A DNA stretch of 64,000 nt from Sipunculus nudus. Lineage: Eukaryota; Annelida; Sipuncula; Golfingiida; Sipunculidae. The stretch spans positions 33,036,901-33,100,900 of the forward strand of contig CM049317.1 of assembly GCA_026874595.1 (NCBI GenBank), read 5' to 3'. Made by a program: the position numbers and the translations under genes. Below the pieces are notes generated by a model that made no database searches, was not told where the DNA came from, and saw only the letters and a program-made list of their open reading frames with translations. Every line of letters begins with the position of its first letter. The stretch's first letter is position 1. Shown here piece after piece: positions 59,315 to 64,000 of this stretch.

Positions 59315-59560
59315 TGAAGTCAAAGTGGATAAAGGTGTTTGTGTCTGTGTGTGCGTGTGTGGGAGGGAGGGGGGATGACATAGTGTCCAGACCACCCCCT
59401 TACAGTCGTCGTTACCTTTTTATAAGGTTTCAGACCAAATCTGCGGCGTGGACTCCACCCCCAATCTTCCGGTTTAAGGAGCCCTTTTTAATTCCCCCCT
59501 GGATGAACCCCCCCCCCCTTACTAAATCCTGGATATTACCCAGGCAGAGTATAAAATATT
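59315..59560 (+). repeat. dispersed repeat family C, copy 1
   Basis: Shares with 62085-62255 the order: GGGGTCC next to a C-rich run, then CGTTACCTTTTTATAAGG against CGCAAACTTTTTTAAAGG, then GGTTTCAGACCA, a C-rich segment and AAATCCTGGAT near the end. The poly-Pro frame through it is not a gene. Confidence 0.5.
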
Positions 59561-61479
59561 TATGACCTTTATCCGAGAAATGCTCACAAAACAATAAGGG
59601 TCAGGTGGAGAAAGGGCAGTGAACCATTTCCTAGGGATAATAAAGCTTAAAATCTGAGAAATGGAATAATACACGTTTAATACCGAAACAAAAAGTAACA
59701 TATATAGCCTTTCGTACCCTCATCTGCTCTATAATTCTGCATGCCGGAGAAAGATTATAGTCTTTTGACATTCCTGGTACAGTTGTTTACCATGGTCAGG
59801 GTGTTGAGGCTCCTTTTCTAAATTCCTCTATTTGCTCTTGTTTTCAGTCAAGTTTGAATTAATACTTCATAATAACAAGAAAGTTTTTGTATCTGGCAAA
59901 GATCTGTTGGTGTTTAAACGGGTTGTAAATGTGGCATGGTGACCGTGGAAATATTCAACTTCAGTAATTGCGACCGTGCAGTTGCCATTTAATGTCTTAT
60001 TTCAGTTAAAGAGATACTATGGCTGTAATTTATAATCTAATATTTTTCTGCTTTACTATTTAAATTTGATGTTTAATCATAAATATTCAATAATAAATCA
60101 AATAATTTTTATTATTTATGTCCAAAGTTTGAACATAATACCAGTTCATTTTTTGGTTTTGTGTTATTTACATTTATTTATTATCTTGTTGTTTAAGCAA
60201 GCATAATTCATGAAATATTTGTCCAATGCTCCATGGCTGTTTTTCAGAATTCACCAGCAAATACAGTCAGAAACTGAATTATTTGTTGATAAATCAAGGC
60301 TATGTTGTTCATCTTCATTTTAAATAAACAATAATGTCTCATATACACTGATGTTAATAAAAAAAGGGTAACTTGAATGAGAAAGCACGTTACATGCATG
60401 AAGTGTTGTTTTTGGGTGCGTTTGGGTGTACAGAAACAATAATTTCCTGGTATGACTCTTTTCAGCTCCGAAGCAATCTTCTTCCACTTGGGGAAAAATC
60501 AAGACATTTCTTTTGCCTGCATATTCTGGTTTGCTTGAATATTAAAACAAATGTAAGAGTGATAATTAGCTAAACCTATTTCTTTAATAATTCTTCAAAA
60601 ACAACTACTACTCGTTATGGTAAATGAGTCGATGCGATCAAAACGGTACAATCTAAGTAATACTGAATTAGTATATTGTTTTAAAATATTTGTTAGTCTT
60701 TTTTCTGTTTTTCTTGGTTTGGAGTAGGTAATGAAAGAAGACATTCTGACTCCGTTAACTGTTTTTATACATTTTACGTAGTAGCAAGCAGGTGCTTTCC
60801 TCTCTGAAACTAGCAGCGTCTGTACTTCAAGGACAATCTTAGGGTTGTGTACATCTGCCACAGAAGCAGACTATGCAATCACTCAGGATGGAGAGAATGA
60901 AGTTTTCTGGTGGCTTTGGCTTCCTTTCTTACCGGAAGCGTAGAATATGGCAGAATAAAAGAGGTGTGTGTGTGTGTGGGGGGGGGATGAACATAATTCT
61001 AGCCATTGAACATGACATACAGGCCTTTTTTTATAAATAAACTGATAGGGGCCTGCGATTCATGATACAAATCATGATAGAACACCCATTCTAAAGGCCG
61101 GATCAAAATATTTGCCGTGTGTAGCATTTGATATCAGAGGCTAATATGGCGGTGTTCTATTTGATTAAAATGAAGACAAAATGTTGTTTTATAGATTTTG
61201 TGGTATTTACCGTGGCGGCGAGATCTGAACCTTGAAGTAGTTTCGGCTACCGCAGTTTCCGCTGTCAAGCAGTCTTGATGGACATAGAGAAAAACTTTCT
61301 GAGTAAAACCTGCCTCATTATTATTAATTGCTACATAAATACACCTAAGTCAATTTGTAATTTTTTTTAAATTTACCCCAACAGAATTGCGTCACTTTTT
61401 GTTTTACCTCGTAAAAATGACAGTGTGACAAGCAGATAAAATTAAAAAAAAAGTACTGTGAGAAATGGTGTGCACATTT
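59561..61479. other. intergenic, no gene recognised
   Basis: AT-rich sequence with a (GT)n and G-homopolymer tract at about 60962-60987. No exon-like segment or RNA gene found. Confidence 0.4.
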
Positions 61480-61860
61480 ACTTGAATTGACTCGAACCCA
61501 TTTCCCTGTTCACACTTTCACGAATTTGACACCGAATCGTCACGATGTTGAAATCGTTGCGATTCCTGGCCGATCGGCCTGTAAAGTGAAAATATTCCAT
61601 TAAAATTGCGAAGATGATGCCGTACGAGAGGATTACGATGCCTGAACGACATGACGAGGACTGTGCTGTAGAAGAGGCGTACGACGCATGAACGACATCC
61701 TTTGACAGTGACACGAGGCCAGCACGATATGACACAAGACTTTTAAGAATATTCACGATTCCGTTACGACGTCCAAGAAACTGTAACGATATCTCAACGA
61801 CTTATCGAGACTGGGCTACGTCTTGTGGATGACGCCCCTACGAACATTCAATCCTGCAAT
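61480..61860. repeat. ACGA/CGAC-rich low-complexity segment
   Basis: Loose recurrence of words such as TACGACG, CACGAT and ACGACAT across almost 400 bp, with sequence of similar style at 62880-63060. It may be part of a decayed repeat. The 92-codon minus frame over it follows from the word bias. Confidence 0.35.
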
Positions 61861-62084
61861 GAAATGGCCGTAAATTACATCATGTGGTTATAAATTTATT
61901 TATTTTGCATCCTAGTCTACAACCAAGAGTTATTTTTAGAGCTGCTCTCGAGGAGGAAGAATTTCTTTTGCTGATAATGGCTGTCCTGACCTTGAAAAGC
62001 GACTGATCAGTCAGATATCCTGCGTAATTTCCAAAAGTTACGATGGGCTTTAGTCCAAACTTTGACTGCTAATCACTTTCATGA

Positions 62085-62255
62085 GCGGATACTAATGGAG
62101 GTCGAGGGGGTCCGACCCCCCCCCCCCCCCTTTAGCAACTACCGCAAACTTTTTTAAAGGTTTCAGACCAGAGGACCTTTGTTTAGGTTTTGTCACTAGT
62201 CCTCCTGGATTAGACGCCATATGTTCCTTTAAATCCTGGATCCGCGCCTGACCTT
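62085..62255 (+). repeat. dispersed repeat family C, copy 2
   Basis: Matches 59315-59560 in order, ending AAATCCTGGATCCGCGCCTG, a type of end often seen at inverted termini of DNA transposons. The opposite terminus was not found, so class is open. Confidence 0.5.
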
Positions 62256-62891
62256 TCACAGAATTGGCCTCGATAGTAAAAGACTGGGATTTTGACTCGA
62301 CTCGGCGTCAGGACGAGAATATTTCAAGTCCATTGAAAAAAAAAATGAAAATGAAAATGACGTTTGATATGTAAGACAAGTTATCAGAATGTCACACATA
62401 GAAAGAAATAAGGTCCAGACTGACAGATTTACAATACTGGTTTGTTAGATAGGTGTATATGTGATATATATCTATTATAATATGAAAACAAAGAACATTA
62501 TCAGAGAATGAAAACCAGTGGGAAATATGACTTCCACTCCATAAACGGAGACGGACGATTATTAGACCTAAAATGTCTGTATTCTAAAAATATTGGTCTA
62601 ATATCTAATTGGCTCTGCCCTCAATTTTAAATGTGATAATAATTTTAATATTACTTTGTCTGGATCTCGAATTTAAACCATAGTAATGCCGGCTTGAGAA
62701 CACCTTTGAGACTTAGTGTTATTCTCGAATAATAAAATAGTAAACTCTGCACTTTATCATATTAAGAGTGTGCTGAAGTATGAAGTAATGAACTTTGATG
62801 TTCATATACTTTTGATTCGTCTGCTGTTTTAAAATCGTAACTTTTTCTTGAGTGGATCTTAATGTAGCCATGTTTTAGCCGTGTTGAATTC

Positions 62892-62939
62892 ATTCGTGAT
62901 CATTCGTGACATAGGTTATCATCACGAATGATCACGAAT
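62892..62939. other. perfect 18-bp stem inverted repeat
   Basis: ATTCGTGATCATTCGTGA at 62892-62909 is the exact reverse complement of 62922-62939, with a 12-nt loop. Each arm is itself two copies of ATTCGTGA. It has no T run typical of terminators and no coding context. Confidence 0.85.
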
Positions 62940-63409
62940 TATGAGGACTTTTACAAGACTTACTAAGAAACTGTTCCGATTTCGCTACGACTAGTGATGA
63001 CAATAAATTATGCCACGAATTCTTAGTGCTTGAGACATTGCTACGAAAATTGCCATCTACAACACCCCACCACATCCCTTCGAATAATTAAGGTGTCAGT
63101 TCGTGGTAAGTCAGCGCCAAATTCGTGGAAGTGGGAAGGTGGCTTAATGGGCCCGTGCTGCCACCTCAACGTCTTCAGTTCATTAACAACCGACGTTTTG
63201 GTGGTAAGTTGCCACTAACCTTATATTCACCTTTATTAATCTGTTCCAACCTTTTAACGCAGTATCCGCCTCTGCATACTGAGGCTTACTACTTGGGCTG
63301 AGTGAATGTATACCTCGCCCTACGCTATGACAGCCAGGCCCGGGCCCGGGTCAGCGAGGTCACGTTGCTGTTTTGGCCCAAAAAATTTTCTCCGCCAGGA
63401 CTCCTTCCT

Positions 63410-63740
63410 GTGTGTGTTGCTAACTCATGCAATCATGAACATTTCAGGGCACTTAGGTAATGGGCCGATGGACAATCAATTGGATGTTGGTGTGGGTTCG
63501 GCTCATGATTTTGTTCAATGAAAGACTTCCAGGAATATTCAGAAACGTGCAGTCACGTGCACGATCGAACATAGGAATATGGGCCGAATACGTGAATGTT
63601 GTAGGAGCTTAAACACGAATGAAACCGGGAATATGGTTTGATAAGTAAATAAAGACATTGGTTGTGCCCCACATTAAGGACCGCCCACATGCCGGAGGCC
63701 TGCATTCCTGATAGTGCATATTTCTAGTTAGGAATAATCA
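63410..63740 (+). repeat. dispersed repeat family A, copy 6
   Basis: Contains GTGTGGGTTCGGCTCATGAT, GTGCACGATCGAACATAGG, ATATGGGCCGAATACGTGAA, then a second, diverged copy of that segment (CACGAATGAAACCGGGAAT, ATATGGTTTGATAAGTAAAT), then CCCCACATTAAGGACCGCCC and GGAGGCCTGCATTCCTG. The internal duplication is specific to this copy. Confidence 0.7.
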
Positions 63741-64000
63741 TAAGGATATTTCTATTCAAATTCAACCATGTGACAAATGTTACCAGTAGAGATTCGCTTT
63801 TACAGCAAACACATCAAGTGCCCCCCCCCCCCCCCTAAATGAAGAAGGCACCGTGTAGCACTACAACTGAGGAGCCAACTGGGAAAAAATCAATAAAAGA
63901 AGACGTATATAAGGATATATATTTTTCTCTTGTTAATAATTAGCGTCCAATATTTTGTTTACAGAAATCGTAAGGAAAGACAGCCATTTGAGATATATAT

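Overview
This is eukaryotic, animal-type DNA: AT-rich, with long (TA)n tracts, widely spaced short exons with GT-AG introns, a LINE, tRNA-derived short repeats, and tandem-repeat mobile elements of the kind known as pearl/HINE (Helentron-related) elements in bivalves. I infer a mollusc, most likely a bivalve. No bacterial operon, CRISPR array or complete viral gene was seen.

Two spliced genes could be reconstructed, both on the minus strand. The first (exons 39137-39000, 34581-34422, 33928-33738) encodes a 162-residue protein with one complete CARD death-fold domain and a short tail. All three exons join in phase. The second (exons 54372-54327, 47449-47359, 46929-46799, 44401-44292) encodes an unrecognised 125-residue single-pass membrane protein. 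Its four exons also join in phase. It has two possible alternative exons: one would introduce an immediate stop, the other would give a different C-terminus. The genes lie head to tail about 5 kb apart.

The rest is mostly repeats. The largest is a 13.2 kb minisatellite (about 14036-27262) with a 32-bp unit, about 410 copies, extreme strand asymmetry and nested higher-order duplications (about 927, 2650, 1595, 1047 and 638 bp). Two pearl/HINE-like elements (4251-6771 and 41429-42592) have core tandem repeats, a terminal hairpin and short palindromes resembling GGTGGCGCCACC; the first also has an (ACRG)n microsatellite. A 5'-truncated, frameshifted non-LTR retrotransposon (48912-50723, minus) sits between two (TA)n tracts, and a second LINE relic lies at 38020-38330. 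Several dispersed families recur: one of six copies (9.7, 11.1, 29.5, 45.6, 46.6 and 63.4 kb), one of two copies (28.3 and 35.7 kb), one at 59.3 and 62.1 kb, a tRNA-like pair at 53.6 and 53.9 kb, and hAT-like ends at 35.0 and 36.5 kb.

Layout: 0-14 kb intergenic with the first pearl-like element; 14-27 kb minisatellite; 27-33 kb intergenic with repeats; 33.7-39.1 kb CARD gene; 41.4-42.6 kb second pearl-like element; 44-54.4 kb membrane-protein gene with a LINE and a foldback repeat in its first intron; 54.4-64 kb intergenic, repeat-rich. No functional link between the two genes is shown by the sequence.
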